Positions 8,386 to 17,699 of a stretch of DNA of 64,000 nt are shown here, piece by piece. The notes beneath the pieces were generated by a model. That model was not told the DNA's origin, did not search any database, and worked only from the letters and a program-made list of their open reading frames with translations. How positions within the stretch are numbered: position 1 is the stretch's first letter; each line of letters starts with the position of its first letter. This stretch comes from Gracilibacillus massiliensis (lineage in GTDB: Bacteria; Bacillota; Bacilli; Bacillales; Amphibacillaceae): contig NZ_CZRP01000009.1 in the NCBI RefSeq assembly GCF_001458115.1, forward strand, positions 228,113-292,112, written 5' to 3'. The position numbers were made by a program, and so were the translations under genes.

Positions 8386-8949
8386 TTTCCACTTATCAAT
8401 ATATTCTCCCTGATAACCCTTTAATCGTTGAATAAGTTTTTCTGATTCGTTTTCAATCACAACTAAATCTCTGTATGCCGGTTTGACAAAACCTTGCTCG
8501 ATCATATGATCAAATAAAGTCATAATCGGATCATAATAATTATTGATATTAAGTAAGGCACATGGTTTATTGTGGTAGCCAATTTGCGCCCATGTGAAAA
8601 CTTCAAACCACTCTTCTAGTGTTCCCGTACCACCTGGTAATGCAATAAAGCCATCCGCATAATCAGCCATCATCGCTTTTCTTTCATGCATTGTGTTCAC
8701 CACATGCAGTTTCGTTAGTTTATCATGGGCAATTTCCACATTGCTCAGCTTTTCTGGAATGACACCGATCGCGTTACCACCAGATTCTAAAACCCCATCG
8801 GCAACAGCTCCCATACAACCAACATTCGAGCCGCCATATACTAAATCAATGCTTTCTTTGGCTAAAAGTTGTCCTAATCGTTTGGCTTCTTGAACATATA
8901 TCGGATCATTTCCACAGCTTGATCCACAATACACTGCTACTGTTTTCAA
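8383..8949 (-). CDS. LOG-family protein (TIGR00730), probable nucleoside 5'-monophosphate phosphoribohydrolase
   Basis: 188 residues with a Rossmann fold (VAVYCGSSCG start) and the diagnostic PGGTGTLEEWFE motif, preceded by SNVGCMGAVADGVLESGG and VNTMHERKAMM. LOG proteins hydrolyse AMP-type nucleotides to the free base and ribose-5-phosphate (cytokinin activation in plants); the bacterial role is less clear. The start is a TTG at 8949: GGGGGA lies 7 bases upstream, while the ATG at 8985 has no ribosome site and adds 12 unconserved residues. Convergent with the glycolipid operon. Confidence 0.82.
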   Translation of the reverse strand: MKTVAVYCGSSCGNDPIYVQEAKRLGQLLAKESIDLVYGGSNVGCMGAVADGVLESGGNAIGVIPEKLSNVEIAHDKLTKLHVVNTMHERKAMMADYADGFIALPGGTGTLEEWFEVFTWAQIGYHNKPCALLNINNYYDPIMTLFDHMIEQGFVKPAYRDLVVIENESEKLIQRLKGYQGEYIDKWK

Positions 8950-8990
8950 ATGTAAGTCCCCCAATCTAACTTGCTTTATGTACATTCTCT

Positions 8991-9452
8991 CTAAAATTGT
9001 ATGCCTAAAACTTCTTTTAATTCTTCAAGTATTTCATGATGAGCGGTAACAGTAACTAAAGGATGATCTGGATTATTTATTTGATCAAAATTAAATATAA
9101 TGGTACCGTCATCCATTATTTGAAAAGCATACTGATCCCTTTGCACATTTTCCCCATTTTCTCCAACAAAACCGAACCGATAATAGTCATCTTGATTTTC
9201 AAGTTTCTGAATGAATTCATCTGTTGAAATCTTTTCTGCTGGTAATCCCTCTACTATTGTTAACACTTCTTGGATCTTTTCTTGATCTTCAATCGGTTTT
9301 GTTAATTCCCTTGAACTATAATTATTTTCTATTTTTTGAACATAGAGGATATTTGCAAAATTCTTATCCTCAATTGTAACTTTTTCTTCATCATTATTAC
9401 AAGCACTTAGCAGACTTAAAAATAGGATAGAGAAAATCAAAATTTTTCTCAA
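8991..9452 (-). CDS. Lipoprotein of unknown function
   Basis: 153 residues with a lipoprotein signal peptide ending in the lipobox LLSAC (Cys ~18), then an acidic mature part without a family I can name. It starts with TTG at 9452, 10 bases after GGAAGGAG. The mature region alternates charged and aromatic residues, as in small YpmB/PepSY-like or DUF lipoproteins, but no motif supports a choice. It ends 41 bases before the LOG-family start and may be co-transcribed with it. Confidence 0.6.
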   Translation of the reverse strand: MRKILIFSILFLSLLSACNNDEEKVTIEDKNFANILYVQKIENNYSSRELTKPIEDQEKIQEVLTIVEGLPAEKISTDEFIQKLENQDDYYRFGFVGENGENVQRDQYAFQIMDDGTIIFNFDQINNPDHPLVTVTAHHEILEELKEVLGIQF

Positions 9453-9687
9453 TTCGGTGATGCTCCTTCCATTTCTTTAACGGATAGTCTTTCTTTTTAT
9501 GTATACCACAAATCTGGTATATCTAAGACAATAATCTCTATTAATATGACGTTTTAATAAGTCGATTGGTTTCATTTAAAAGCTATTTTTTTCCAATCAT
9601 ATGTAAGTTAGCAAGTTGGATCATTTAACTTTTGTGCTGATAGACTTTAAAATAGAAAGTGAAATATATTAGAAAAGGGTGAAGCAT

Positions 9688-10338
9688 GTGAAAATTTTAG
9701 TAGTTGGCGCGAATGGTCAAATTGGAAAGCATCTAGTAAAATTCATTCAAGAAAATGAAAACTTAGAAGCAAAAGCAATGATCCGTAAAGAGGAACAAGC
9801 TTCTTATTTTAAGGAGTTAGGTGCAGAAGTTGCAATTGTCGATTTAGAAGATGAGATTGAAGAAATTGCAAAAGCTGCTGAGGGCGTAGATGCGATTGTC
9901 TTCACTGCTGGTTCTGGTCCAAAAACTGGTAAAGATAAAACCCTTATGATTGATTTAGATGGTGCTGTAAAAACTATAGAAGCTGCAAAACAAGCAAATG
10001 TGAAGCGATATATAATGGTCAGCTCCTTTGATACGAGTCGTGAAGCGATTCAATCTGCACCAGAAGCATTTGCACCCTATGTGGTTGCAAAGCATTATGC
10101 AGATGAATGGTTAAGAAACACGGACTTAGATTATACGATTGTCCACCCTGGGGGACTAACAAATGATCCAGGTAAAAATCAAGTACAGCTTGCTGAAAAA
10201 GTAGAAAGAGGCCAAGTCCCCAGGGAAGATGTGGCAAGAGTTATTTTAGCAGCACTTGAGAATGACACAACTATCGGCAAGGCCTTCCAAGTTGTCGAAG
10301 GAAATACATCTGTTGAAGATGCTATTAAATCTGTTTAA
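9688..10338 (+). CDS. NAD(P)-binding SDR-like protein (atypical SDR, YhfK-like)
   Basis: 216 residues. The N-terminal Rossmann fold has the GANGQIGKHLV glycine motif, and VDAIVFTAGSG and YIMVSSFDTS strands follow. The Tyr-Lys pair of atypical SDRs may be PYVVAKHYADEWLR; LDYTIVHPGGLTNDPG is the typical closing block. GTG at 9688 is chosen because AAAGGGTG lies 7 bases upstream; an earlier in-frame GTG at 9679 overlaps that site. Likely a cytosolic NAD(P)-dependent reductase or sensor; substrate unknown. Monocistronic, with a strong terminator. Confidence 0.8.
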   Translation: MKILVVGANGQIGKHLVKFIQENENLEAKAMIRKEEQASYFKELGAEVAIVDLEDEIEEIAKAAEGVDAIVFTAGSGPKTGKDKTLMIDLDGAVKTIEAAKQANVKRYIMVSSFDTSREAIQSAPEAFAPYVVAKHYADEWLRNTDLDYTIVHPGGLTNDPGKNQVQLAEKVERGQVPREDVARVILAALENDTTIGKAFQVVEGNTSVEDAIKSV

Positions 10339-10376
10339 TTTTTATAACTGATTTAATCAACACTCTATACGAACAT

Positions 10377-10419
10377 AAAGAGATCCATTTTGTGTATTAC
10401 AAACAAAATGGATCTCTTT
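10377..10419 (+). terminator. Strong Rho-independent terminator
   Basis: A perfect 16-bp stem (10377-10392 with 10404-10419) and an 11-base loop, followed by TTTT. It separates the SDR gene from the convergent purine permease gene and could work in both directions. Confidence 0.85.
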
Positions 10420-10446
10420 TAATAAAATAACGACTAAACCATGACT

Positions 10447-11730
10447 CTAAACAGCAAAATGAATAATAAAATTTAACAAAAACAAGAATGCTATCACATA
10501 AAGAGTGAATGATACCCTTCTGGCATTTCCTGTACTTAATTTTAGAATAACATATAAAATAAACCCAATCGCCATTCCATCTGCAATGCTATATGTGAAA
10601 GGAATCATGACAATGACAAAAATTGCAGGAAAAGCTTCAGACAGATCACTCAAGTCTAAATTCCTGATATTTTGAACCATGAGACCCCCGATAATAATCA
10701 AAATCGGCGCAATCGCATTGGAAGGGATCATTTGAATATACGGTATAAAAAAAGTTACACCTAAAAACAAAAAACCAGTTGTAATGGTCGTTAACCCTGT
10801 TCTTCCACCAGCAGTAATAGCCGCCGTTGTCTCTGCGGTAGACACCGTTGGACTTGAACCGAACATACCAGACAACATGATAGAAATACCGTTTGCCTGG
10901 AAAGCCTTTTTGAACTTTTCCGGACGATTCGTCGCTGCAACATGACCATAAGTCAAACCAATATTTTCGAACACAACCACCATCATAATCGAAAAGACAG
11001 CAATTAAAAATGGAAGTGAGGTCCATTCGGTAAAGGTGAAGGCTCCGAATACTTCCTGATATCCCTCTAATGAAAAAGGATCATTCGTTTTCGATGGAAG
11101 TACACCTAATACAAATCCAATACCTGTTCCGAGCAAAATTGTCCATAAAAAATTGCCTTTTACATTACGAATAAAGAGCACGAACGCTATCACTAACGTT
11201 ATGATCGTTGCCAGGACAAGTGGATCACTAAAGTTACCTAAGGCAATGATCGATTGATCTCCACGTTCTACCAGGTTGCCCTTTTCTAAACCTATCAGCA
11301 TTAAAAATAAGCCGATACCGATATTAATCGCTTCTTTTAGTGATTTAGGTATCGCGTTTTTAATGATAGTCGTTAAGGCTGAAAAAGCGATTAGTGTAAA
11401 GATCAGACCTGAAATAACGGTAACACCCAGTGCTTGTTGCCACGTTAATTCCATCGATTGTACTAAGGTATAGGTAAACATGGCGTTAATCCCCATACCA
11501 GGGACAACGAGAATTGGTGCATTTGCCCATACTCCCATTATCAAGCAACCAACAAACGAGGTAAGGATTGTACCTAGAACAGCTCCTTCAAGAGGTACTC
11601 CTGCTTCAGATAAAATAAGCGAATTCACAGCAATAATATATGCTATCGTGAAAAAACCAATCAATCCAGCAGTCACTTCTTGTTTCACATTGGTATCATG
11701 TTGCTCTAATTGAAATAAATCTCTTTTCAA
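10447..11730 (-). CDS. NCS2-family purine permease (guanine/hypoxanthine, PbuG/PbuO-like)
   Basis: 427 residues with about 12-14 membrane segments. Family blocks are visible: TAGLIGFFTIAYIIAVNS, GMGINAMFTYTLVQ, and SSPTVSTAETTAAITAGGRTGLT, the azaguanine-like permease signature. It would import guanine or hypoxanthine with protons. The start is TTG at 11730, six bases after GAAGGA. A sigma-A-type promoter lies ~60 bases upstream. The ~100-base leader is short and shows no purine riboswitch core, unlike pbuG of Bacillus subtilis. Confidence 0.88.
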   Translation of the reverse strand: MKRDLFQLEQHDTNVKQEVTAGLIGFFTIAYIIAVNSLILSEAGVPLEGAVLGTILTSFVGCLIMGVWANAPILVVPGMGINAMFTYTLVQSMELTWQQALGVTVISGLIFTLIAFSALTTIIKNAIPKSLKEAINIGIGLFLMLIGLEKGNLVERGDQSIIALGNFSDPLVLATIITLVIAFVLFIRNVKGNFLWTILLGTGIGFVLGVLPSKTNDPFSLEGYQEVFGAFTFTEWTSLPFLIAVFSIMMVVVFENIGLTYGHVAATNRPEKFKKAFQANGISIMLSGMFGSSPTVSTAETTAAITAGGRTGLTTITTGFLFLGVTFFIPYIQMIPSNAIAPILIIIGGLMVQNIRNLDLSDLSEAFPAIFVIVMIPFTYSIADGMAIGFILYVILKLSTGNARRVSFTLYVIAFLFLLNFIIHFAV

Positions 11731-11790
11731 TGTAATTCCTTCTATTCAGTTTTCCCTCTCCCTGCCCACTCTAAAAAAGAGCCAATCTTT

Positions 11791-11818
11791 ATTCTAATAT
11801 AATCCGGAAAGTTGTCAA
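11791..11818 (-). promoter_or_regulatory. Sigma-A-type promoter of the purine permease gene
   Basis: On the minus strand TTGACA (11818-11813) and TAGAAT (11796-11791) are separated by 16 bases, ~60 bases before the TTG start. Confidence 0.6.
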
Positions 11819-11828
11819 GGTGTAATAA

Positions 11829-12188
11829 TTACTTGGCAGACTGCTCGTATTTTTCAATAAACCGCTTCACTTCTTCTATTTCCACAGAAGAAAAAAGTGG
11901 TTCAATCTCTTTTGAATCGGAAGGCTCATATACAACAAAAAGTGGATAGGTAAATACAATAGGCAGAGGTATACGCTCCGCTTTTGCTTCATCAAAACTC
12001 ATAGGGCCTGACTGTCCTACCGAAGAATATTGCCACAATTCTTCTTCCGGGTATTCCTCAAAATATTGCGATAAAGCTTCCTCAGAATGATCGAAATCAC
12101 GATATACCACTAATATTCCTAGTTTATCGTGATAGGTTGGCTTTTTATCAGGTTGTTCCTTTTTCTTTTTACCGAATAGGTTAAACAT
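11829..12188 (-). CDS. Conserved hypothetical protein
   Basis: 119 residues beginning MFNLFGKKKKEQPDKK, a basic N-terminus followed by an alpha/beta region (KLGILVVYRDFDHSEEALSQY; PIVFTYPLFVVYE) and an acidic C-terminal helix. AAAGGAGG lies 6 bases upstream of the ATG, so it is very likely translated. I do not recognise a characterised family. It lies upstream of the purine permease on the same strand but the permease has its own promoter, so any link is weak. Confidence 0.6.
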   Translation of the reverse strand: MFNLFGKKKKEQPDKKPTYHDKLGILVVYRDFDHSEEALSQYFEEYPEEELWQYSSVGQSGPMSFDEAKAERIPLPIVFTYPLFVVYEPSDSKEIEPLFSSVEIEEVKRFIEKYEQSAK

Positions 12189-12349
12189 TGATTTTCCTCC
12201 TTTTGAAAGTAAGACGGCAATTAGTGTGGGAGTTTAATACATGTTGATTTTACCACTTATGCTTATGCGCAAATCTTGAAATAAAGAAACGGTTGCCAAT
12301 GATAAAATAGCGATGACACCAAAAAACTCATTTCACCCGCAAACCATTT

Positions 12350-12532
12350 TTAAAGCTTTTCAATCTTCAACGTACCAATCTCTTTTAACAGGAGTTGGGT
12401 GAAAATTAAGGTTAATAGATAAACAACAACCGGTTCATTCGTTGGGAAAAACGAAATGATTAAGAAAAATAACAGTGTCGACATTACAATTAGAAACAAC
12501 AAATATAGTAAAATACTTATTAACCTGGTCAT
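12350..12532 (-). CDS. Small membrane protein, two predicted helices
   Basis: 60 residues: residues 4-30 are one hydrophobic helix (ISILLYLLFLIVMSTLLFFL) and ~35-50 a second (VVVYLLTLIFTQLLL), with a short charged tail. AGGGAG lies 10 bases before the ATG. No family is recognisable. The composition could reflect chance translation of T-rich DNA, but the ribosome site and position in an otherwise gene-free stretch argue for a gene. Confidence 0.45.
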   Translation of the reverse strand: MTRLISILLYLLFLIVMSTLLFFLIISFFPTNEPVVVYLLTLIFTQLLLKEIGTLKIEKL

Positions 12533-12630
12533 AAATAAATTACTCCCTTCACTAAATATTGACTATAATTTTATTATATAGCATTCTTCAAAGCAGCTGG
12601 TGAAAAGTCCATGTATAAGCTGGCTAAATG

Positions 12631-13101
12631 CTATAAAACAACGAGCCTCCCATAATAAATGGTTACCAAAGTTAAAGCTAATAAGATAAGTGTCTCCATT
12701 TGTCCACCGGTTTTAATAGATAGCGGAAAGCGAATGGTAAACTGCAAAGGATAGAGAAGTTTGATTCCCTTTTTAGTTGCGGCATCTAATACGAAATGGC
12801 TTACCATTCCAACTAGTAGACCCGTAATAATCGATTGGTTATTAATAAACAATGATAATACCAGATTCATCAGTACCAAAAATAATAAACTATGTGTAAA
12901 CGTGCGATGCCCAAAGATGGTATTAACCACTCTCGAGATGAGCGGGAACTTCCTACCAATCTTACTTCCACCGTGACATATGTCAGGTATGATTCCTCCA
13001 ATTGCTCCTGCGATGATAAACATCACGGGTTCGTACGTATAAAAGTGGGAGATTGCGACTGTTGAAGCAATTCCACCCATAATATGTGTTTTTCCTGTCA
13101 T
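12631..13101 (-). CDS. YdjM/YvsG-family membrane-bound metal-dependent hydrolase
   Basis: 156 residues with four hydrophobic segments. The family motifs are MTGKTHIMGG at the start, GGIIPDICHGGSKIGRK, and FGHRTFTHSLLF, whose His and Asp residues are the proposed metal ligands; DAATKKGIKLLYP follows. Family members are called LexA-binding or metal-dependent inner-membrane hydrolases, but the substrate is unknown. AAGGAGA precedes the ATG. Single gene. Confidence 0.8.
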   Translation of the reverse strand: MTGKTHIMGGIASTVAISHFYTYEPVMFIIAGAIGGIIPDICHGGSKIGRKFPLISRVVNTIFGHRTFTHSLLFLVLMNLVLSLFINNQSIITGLLVGMVSHFVLDAATKKGIKLLYPLQFTIRFPLSIKTGGQMETLILLALTLVTIYYGRLVVL

Positions 13102-13231
13102 TCAAACTCTCCTTAAACAAATTCTACTTTAATATATTCGAACAAATAAACTATTTTCTGTATTCCCTCCACTCTTTATCAGATAATTATTGGAAAATGA
13201 TCTAAGGTAAGCAACGTGCATACGAAATAAA

Positions 13232-13262
13232 AAAGCCCTCTTCTATATTTAAAGAGGACTTT
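13232..13262 (-). terminator. Terminator of the LysM-NlpC/P60 gene
   Basis: AAAG-C-CCTCTT (13232-13242) pairs with AAGAGG-A-CTTT (13252-13262) around one mismatch. Read on the minus strand it ends in a T-rich run (TTTTTTATTT). Confidence 0.75.
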
Positions 13263-13274
13263 CGCTATTTAAGA

Positions 13275-14363
13275 TTAATAGAACCTTTTAAAACTAGAAA
13301 AATGTTTCTTCCAGTAGGAGTGAGTTAAGCTAACTATTTCGACGCCTTTAGAACCGGCATGAATAAATTGGTTGTCTCCCAGATATATGCCCATATGAGA
13401 AATACCAGATTTGTAGGTACCTTCAAAAAATACAAGATCTCCGACTTTGGGGTTGTTTACATAATAAGACCGATCATAATACCCAGAACTAGAATGACGT
13501 CCCATTTCTTTACCTGCTTGTTTATAAACGTAGTATATGTAACCACTGCAATCGAATCCGCTTGGTGTTGTGCCAGCCCACTTGTAACCTGTCCCTTCCA
13601 AGCTTGTTGCTACTTCAATTAACTTGGAAACATTGTAGTCTATATCAGTTGACGGCTCTTTTTCAGCATTTTTATTATCAGAAGAAGAGTTTTTATCTTG
13701 TTTTGCTCCAATGTTTAACTTTTGCCCAATATAGATTCTATCTGAGCTTAACTTGTTCCATTTCTTTAAATTAGACACTTTTACACCATAGTCTTTACTG
13801 ATATGAGAAAGTGTGTCCCCTGACTTCACTGTGTACACAGTGTAAGAAGAACTATTCACTTTTTTATCGGAACTTGAATTTGAACTAGAATTACTATTAT
13901 TACTACTTGAATTATTATTAGAATTTGGTTTTTCCACAACAAAAACATTACCAGGGTAGATTAAAGTAGTATTTAAGTTATTCCATTTCATCAAATTATT
14001 AAGAGAAATATTATGTTTAGAAGCAATACTACTTAATGTATCTCCACTCTTTACGGTATATTTACTTGCACTGCTACTCGAGGATGATTGCTTTTGACTA
14101 TCATTTTTACTTGAATTACTGTCATTTTTCTTGCTCGTAGAAGTACTTGTTTCTAAAACCTGATTAGGATAAATAATATCTGTTCGAAGTTTATTAATAT
14201 CTATTAGCGTTTGAACACTTGTATTATATTTCTGAGCTATTTTCCATAACGAGTCACCACTTTGAACTTTATGGGACGCAGCTTCTGCTTCATCTGTCCC
14301 TACTACTGCTGTTGCAATGGCAGCACCTAGTGTAACTGTCATGATTGCTTTTTTATTTGCCAT
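13275..14363 (-). CDS. Cell-wall DL-endopeptidase: three LysM domains plus NlpC/P60
   Basis: 362 residues. A signal peptide (about residues 1-28) is followed by three LysM repeats at ~30-72, ~100-143 and ~177-220 (each with SGDSL or SGDTL), joined by Ser/Asn-rich linkers. The NlpC/P60 domain spans ~242-362: the catalytic Cys is in FDCSGY, the His in SHMGIYLG, and the third polar residue in FIHAGS. It would cleave D-Glu to diamino-acid bonds in peptidoglycan stems during growth or cell separation, like LytE/LytF/CwlS. AGGAGGT lies 8 bases upstream. A terminator follows. Confidence 0.92.
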   Translation of the reverse strand: MANKKAIMTVTLGAAIATAVVGTDEAEAASHKVQSGDSLWKIAQKYNTSVQTLIDINKLRTDIIYPNQVLETSTSTSKKNDSNSSKNDSQKQSSSSSSASKYTVKSGDTLSSIASKHNISLNNLMKWNNLNTTLIYPGNVFVVEKPNSNNNSSSNNSNSSSNSSSDKKVNSSSYTVYTVKSGDTLSHISKDYGVKVSNLKKWNKLSSDRIYIGQKLNIGAKQDKNSSSDNKNAEKEPSTDIDYNVSKLIEVATSLEGTGYKWAGTTPSGFDCSGYIYYVYKQAGKEMGRHSSSGYYDRSYYVNNPKVGDLVFFEGTYKSGISHMGIYLGDNQFIHAGSKGVEIVSLTHSYWKKHFSSFKRFY

Positions 14364-14870
14364 TCACTATGACCTCCTGTTAATTAAGTGTATGAAAGAT
14401 TTCATATGGATTGAATTATGTAAAATCTAGTTCAGAAAGTTTCATAGTTTAACAGAATTATTTGTAAATTGTTAACTCAAATCCACATATAACCATATTA
14501 TATAACTTTTCTGCAAAAAATGATATATAATAGTGAATTTTGTTGGAAAAATTTTACGTAGTACAAAAGGATCAATGAGACAATATGCTTATCTTGTAAT
14601 CTCATTAAAACGATTACTCTCTTATTACGTTATTTCATAAACATACTTCTTATAACCTGACCTCATTTAGGTTTATTGATTAGCTTAGCAAAAATTTAAT
14701 TATGACTTTTATTCAGGTCTAGCACATAAAATATTTACCTATTCAAGGTTATATAATGTTTGTTAGTCATATTTTTAAACTATTCATTAATACCTTTTGT
14801 AACCCAAAAATAATATTTACTTTGTTTATCCGCTCATTCTTTATGAATTGAAGTGCTTTCTATTATCTGA
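14364..14870. other. Intergenic region without a recognisable gene
   Basis: AT-rich divergent region between the LysM hydrolase and the DUF2207 gene. I see no open frame with a ribosome site, no strong hairpin and no RNA family. It presumably holds the minus-strand promoter of the hydrolase, which I could not pin down. Confidence 0.5.
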
Positions 14871-14897
14871 TGAAACCTTATTCACTTAAGAATCGTA
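14871..14897 (+). promoter_or_regulatory. SigW-type (ECF) promoter of the DUF2207 gene
   Basis: TGAAAC (14871-14876) and CGTA (14894-14897), 17 bases apart, 27 bases before the ATG. The sigW gene in this window has the same two elements at the same spacing (62226-62252), which supports recognition by SigW. Confidence 0.65.
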
Positions 14898-14924
14898 TAT
14901 AGATATAGAGAGGAGCTTATACAT

Positions 14925-16631
14925 ATGAAAAAAATAGCGATACTGCTTATTATTGCTTTTTCTATTTTCCTACTACCACTACCTGTCTTTGCCGTTGATT
15001 TTTCCATTGAGAATACCGAAATCAATGCTCACTTACAAGAAAATGGTGATGTGCAAGTAACAGAACAACACATTTACCAATTTGATGATGATTTTAATGG
15101 CATTACGCGTACACTTATTCCTAAAGAACAGACGCAAATAGTAGACTTCCAAGCTTCTGAAAACGGCAATACTTTAGATGTTGAACAAGAAGAGAATTTT
15201 TACAACGTTTATCGAAGTGGTTCATATGAAGAAGTTGAAGTCGAACTTTCTTATACGATTACAAATGGTGTCGAAGTGTTCTCTGATTTTGCACAATTCT
15301 ATTGGCCATTCTTCGATACAAGCAATGAATCTAACTATGAAAATATGAATATTTATGTCCACCCGCCTCAACCAACTGAAGAAGAGGTGCTGGCCTTAGG
15401 TTATGATGAAGCATTTGATACATCCACTATAGATTCAGATGGTGTTGTACATTTTGCAATGGGAAAAGTTGATAGTGGGACAAATGGAGATATCCGGGTT
15501 GCTTATGATACTTCTTTATTTCCTACGACTAGTCTTTTAGAAAACAAAACAATAGGCGAGGAAATTGCTGCTGACAAATCGAGGTTTGAAGCAGAAGCAG
15601 CCGCTTTTGAAAGCAGACAAGACATTTTAAACCGTATTTCCCCTTATATTGTCGGTGTATTTATCATATATTTAGTCGTACTGTTGTTTAGGGCACTAAG
15701 CATCAAGAGCAAGAAATTATGGGAAGTAGAACGTAGCTCTTCACAATCTCTATACTTACCGAAGCAAGAAATGAGTTTACCCGCTACTATACTTTACATG
15801 CGAAATATGTCAGCAAATACTGAATTTTTATCCGCTGCTCTATTAGATCTTGTTAGAAAAGGGTACGTCCAGCGAGAGGATGATAATAAATTTACGGTTG
15901 TAGATGAAAATACAGACCATCAGCATGAAAGTATACTTATAAATTGGCTATTTTACAAAATCGGAGACAATGGAAATTTCTCTTTAAAAGCACTTGAAGC
16001 CTATACAAAAATCGAAGACAACCATTCAACGTACAATGGTGACTTTCACAAGTGGATACAAGCTGTAAAAAGCGAAACAAATGACCACGATCTTGTTGAT
16101 AAACAACAAGGGATACGATGGACTTCAGCTGTTGCAAGTTTTCTCCTTATTCCATTTATTATCATGCTTGGCGTTCATTCTCTTTTCATTTGGATGGTTT
16201 TATCGATCTTTATAAGTTTAACTTTATTGCTTTTCGCGGTTCTCTATCAACCAAAAACTGTCCAAGGACTTAGGATTAAGAAGCAATGGGCAAATTTCAG
16301 TTCCAACTACGATAACATCAGCGAACAAGAGTGGAATCAATGGATGAGTGATGAACAAATGCAAGCATTTATTTATGCTCTCGGTACCGGCAACAAGTCG
16401 ATGCAGAAAAAAAGCGAACACCTTAGCAACGGATTGTCATCGACTGCTCATACTGATTCCAGTTTGCAAACAAATGACATTGTCATGTTCATACTGATAG
16501 CAAGTACCATTAACAATCAATTTGATAAAGCAAATTCAACCGTTGTAGCTTCTACCAGCAGTAGTGATGGTGGTGTTCCCGGCGGTGGAGCAGGAGTTGG
16601 TGGTGGCGGTGGTGGTTCAGGTGCTTTTTAG
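14925..16631 (+). CDS. DUF2207 membrane protein with Gly-rich C-terminus
   Basis: 568 residues. A signal peptide (MKKIAILLIIAFSIFLLPLP, cleaved near VFA) leads into the extracytoplasmic DUF2207 domain (~25-230; DFNGITRTLIPKEQ and FAQFYWPFFDTS segments). A membrane segment is near 245-262 and two more near 410-445, between which lies a cytosolic winged-helix-like part (SAALLDLVRKGYVQRED). The protein ends in a tail of mainly Gly (GGGAGVGGGGGGSGAF), typical of the family. Function unknown; the SigW-type promoter points to the cell-envelope stress response. GAGGAG precedes the ATG. Confidence 0.85.
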   Translation: MKKIAILLIIAFSIFLLPLPVFAVDFSIENTEINAHLQENGDVQVTEQHIYQFDDDFNGITRTLIPKEQTQIVDFQASENGNTLDVEQEENFYNVYRSGSYEEVEVELSYTITNGVEVFSDFAQFYWPFFDTSNESNYENMNIYVHPPQPTEEEVLALGYDEAFDTSTIDSDGVVHFAMGKVDSGTNGDIRVAYDTSLFPTTSLLENKTIGEEIAADKSRFEAEAAAFESRQDILNRISPYIVGVFIIYLVVLLFRALSIKSKKLWEVERSSSQSLYLPKQEMSLPATILYMRNMSANTEFLSAALLDLVRKGYVQREDDNKFTVVDENTDHQHESILINWLFYKIGDNGNFSLKALEAYTKIEDNHSTYNGDFHKWIQAVKSETNDHDLVDKQQGIRWTSAVASFLLIPFIIMLGVHSLFIWMVLSIFISLTLLLFAVLYQPKTVQGLRIKKQWANFSSNYDNISEQEWNQWMSDEQMQAFIYALGTGNKSMQKKSEHLSNGLSSTAHTDSSLQTNDIVMFILIASTINNQFDKANSTVVASTSSSDGGVPGGGAGVGGGGGGSGAF

Positions 16632-16664
16632 AAAGAATCTAACACGGGCCATTAGAAAAGCGTA

Positions 16665-16694
16665 AAGAAGCACATTCAAGTGTGCTTCTTTTCA
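16665..16694 (+). terminator. Rho-independent terminator after the DUF2207 gene
   Basis: AAGAAGCACA (16665-16674) pairs with TGTGCTTCTT (16681-16690) over a 6-base loop, then TTC. Confidence 0.75.
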
Positions 16695-16719
16695 AGTTAC
16701 GTAATCTTGTAAATCATTA

Positions 16720-17559
16720 TTATAATTCCTTTGCATACTGTTTTAATTGATTACTCATCTCTTCAATTTCATCTATAGACGAGGAAACTTCTTTGGTAGA
16801 AGCAGCCTGAGTACGACTAACCGAAACGATTTTATTCACTAACTCCTGTATTTGATTAATCGAAGCCTTCATTTCAGTTAACGTGTGGCTAATTTTATCC
16901 GTAGAAGCTACCGTTTCAGTCGATAATTTGCGAATTTCTTTTGCCACTACATCAAAACCTCTGCCTTTATCACCCGCTCGCGCTGCTTCAATCGAAGCAT
17001 TTAATCCTAAAATATTGGTCTGATTAGCAATTTTTTTTATAAAAAGAATGACCTCATCCGTATTATCCATACCTTCTGTTGCTTGATTCGATTGAATTAG
17101 AAGCGTATCAGTGATTTCGGCTAAATCATCCGCCCCTGTTGTAATCGTTTTGATCCGATCATTTGCTTGTGAAAGGGACTGAAATATTTGATCAGAAATG
17201 CGTTTAAGTTCTTTTTCATTTTGTTCTTGAATTTGAATAGCTATGGCACCGATTACATCATTTCCATCTAAAATAGGTTTAGCTAGACCAGTAAACGAAA
17301 ACCCAAAAAATTCTGCTGGTACTTCTTCTTTGATAAACTTATTGTTTTTAATACAATCTGCCAGTGGTTCTTCTGGATCAATTTTAGAACCTGCTTCTAC
17401 GCCTAGGTTAATCTTTGTACCTGGATAATAACTTAACCATTCTGTTGTATTCGATATACCAATTCCTACATCTGGTATCATCGCGTGAATAATCGGGATA
17501 ACTTGATTAAACATTTCTAATTTACTATGTTCTATTTTTGTTGATAGGTTAATCGTCAT
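16720..17559 (-). CDS. Soluble methyl-accepting chemotaxis-type receptor (YfmS-like)
   Basis: 279 residues with no membrane segment. The N-terminal ~110 residues form a PAS/GAF-like sensory domain ([36 protein letters not shown]). The rest is a shortened coiled-coil signalling domain whose hairpin tip is [39 protein letters not shown] with CheA/CheW contact residues; it ends soon after, with no HAMP or long methylation helices. Size and layout resemble Bacillus subtilis YfmS. It probably feeds a cytosolic signal to CheA. No chemotaxis genes are adjacent. Confidence 0.85.
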   Translation of the reverse strand: MTINLSTKIEHSKLEMFNQVIPIIHAMIPDVGIGISNTTEWLSYYPGTKINLGVEAGSKIDPEEPLADCIKNNKFIKEEVPAEFFGFSFTGLAKPILDGNDVIGAIAIQIQEQNEKELKRISDQIFQSLSQANDRIKTITTGADDLAEITDTLLIQSNQATEGMDNTDEVILFIKKIANQTNILGLNASIEAARAGDKGRGFDVVAKEIRKLSTETVASTDKISHTLTEMKASINQIQELVNKIVSVSRTQAASTKEVSSSIDEIEEMSNQLKQYAKEL

Positions 17560-17699
17560 ATATTACAACCCCTTCTTAGTTGTTCTAGCGGAAAATTATA
17601 ATTCGAAATAACTACTTTTTAATTATACAAAAGTTATACAAAATAAACAAATTATACGATTAGTAACAAAAACGATGATAGGAGAATACGATTTTACAT

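Noticed and set aside
11731..11828. Possible purine riboswitch before the NCS2 permease
   Set aside because: The leader is only ~100 bases and already holds the promoter; I cannot find the conserved three-way junction core.
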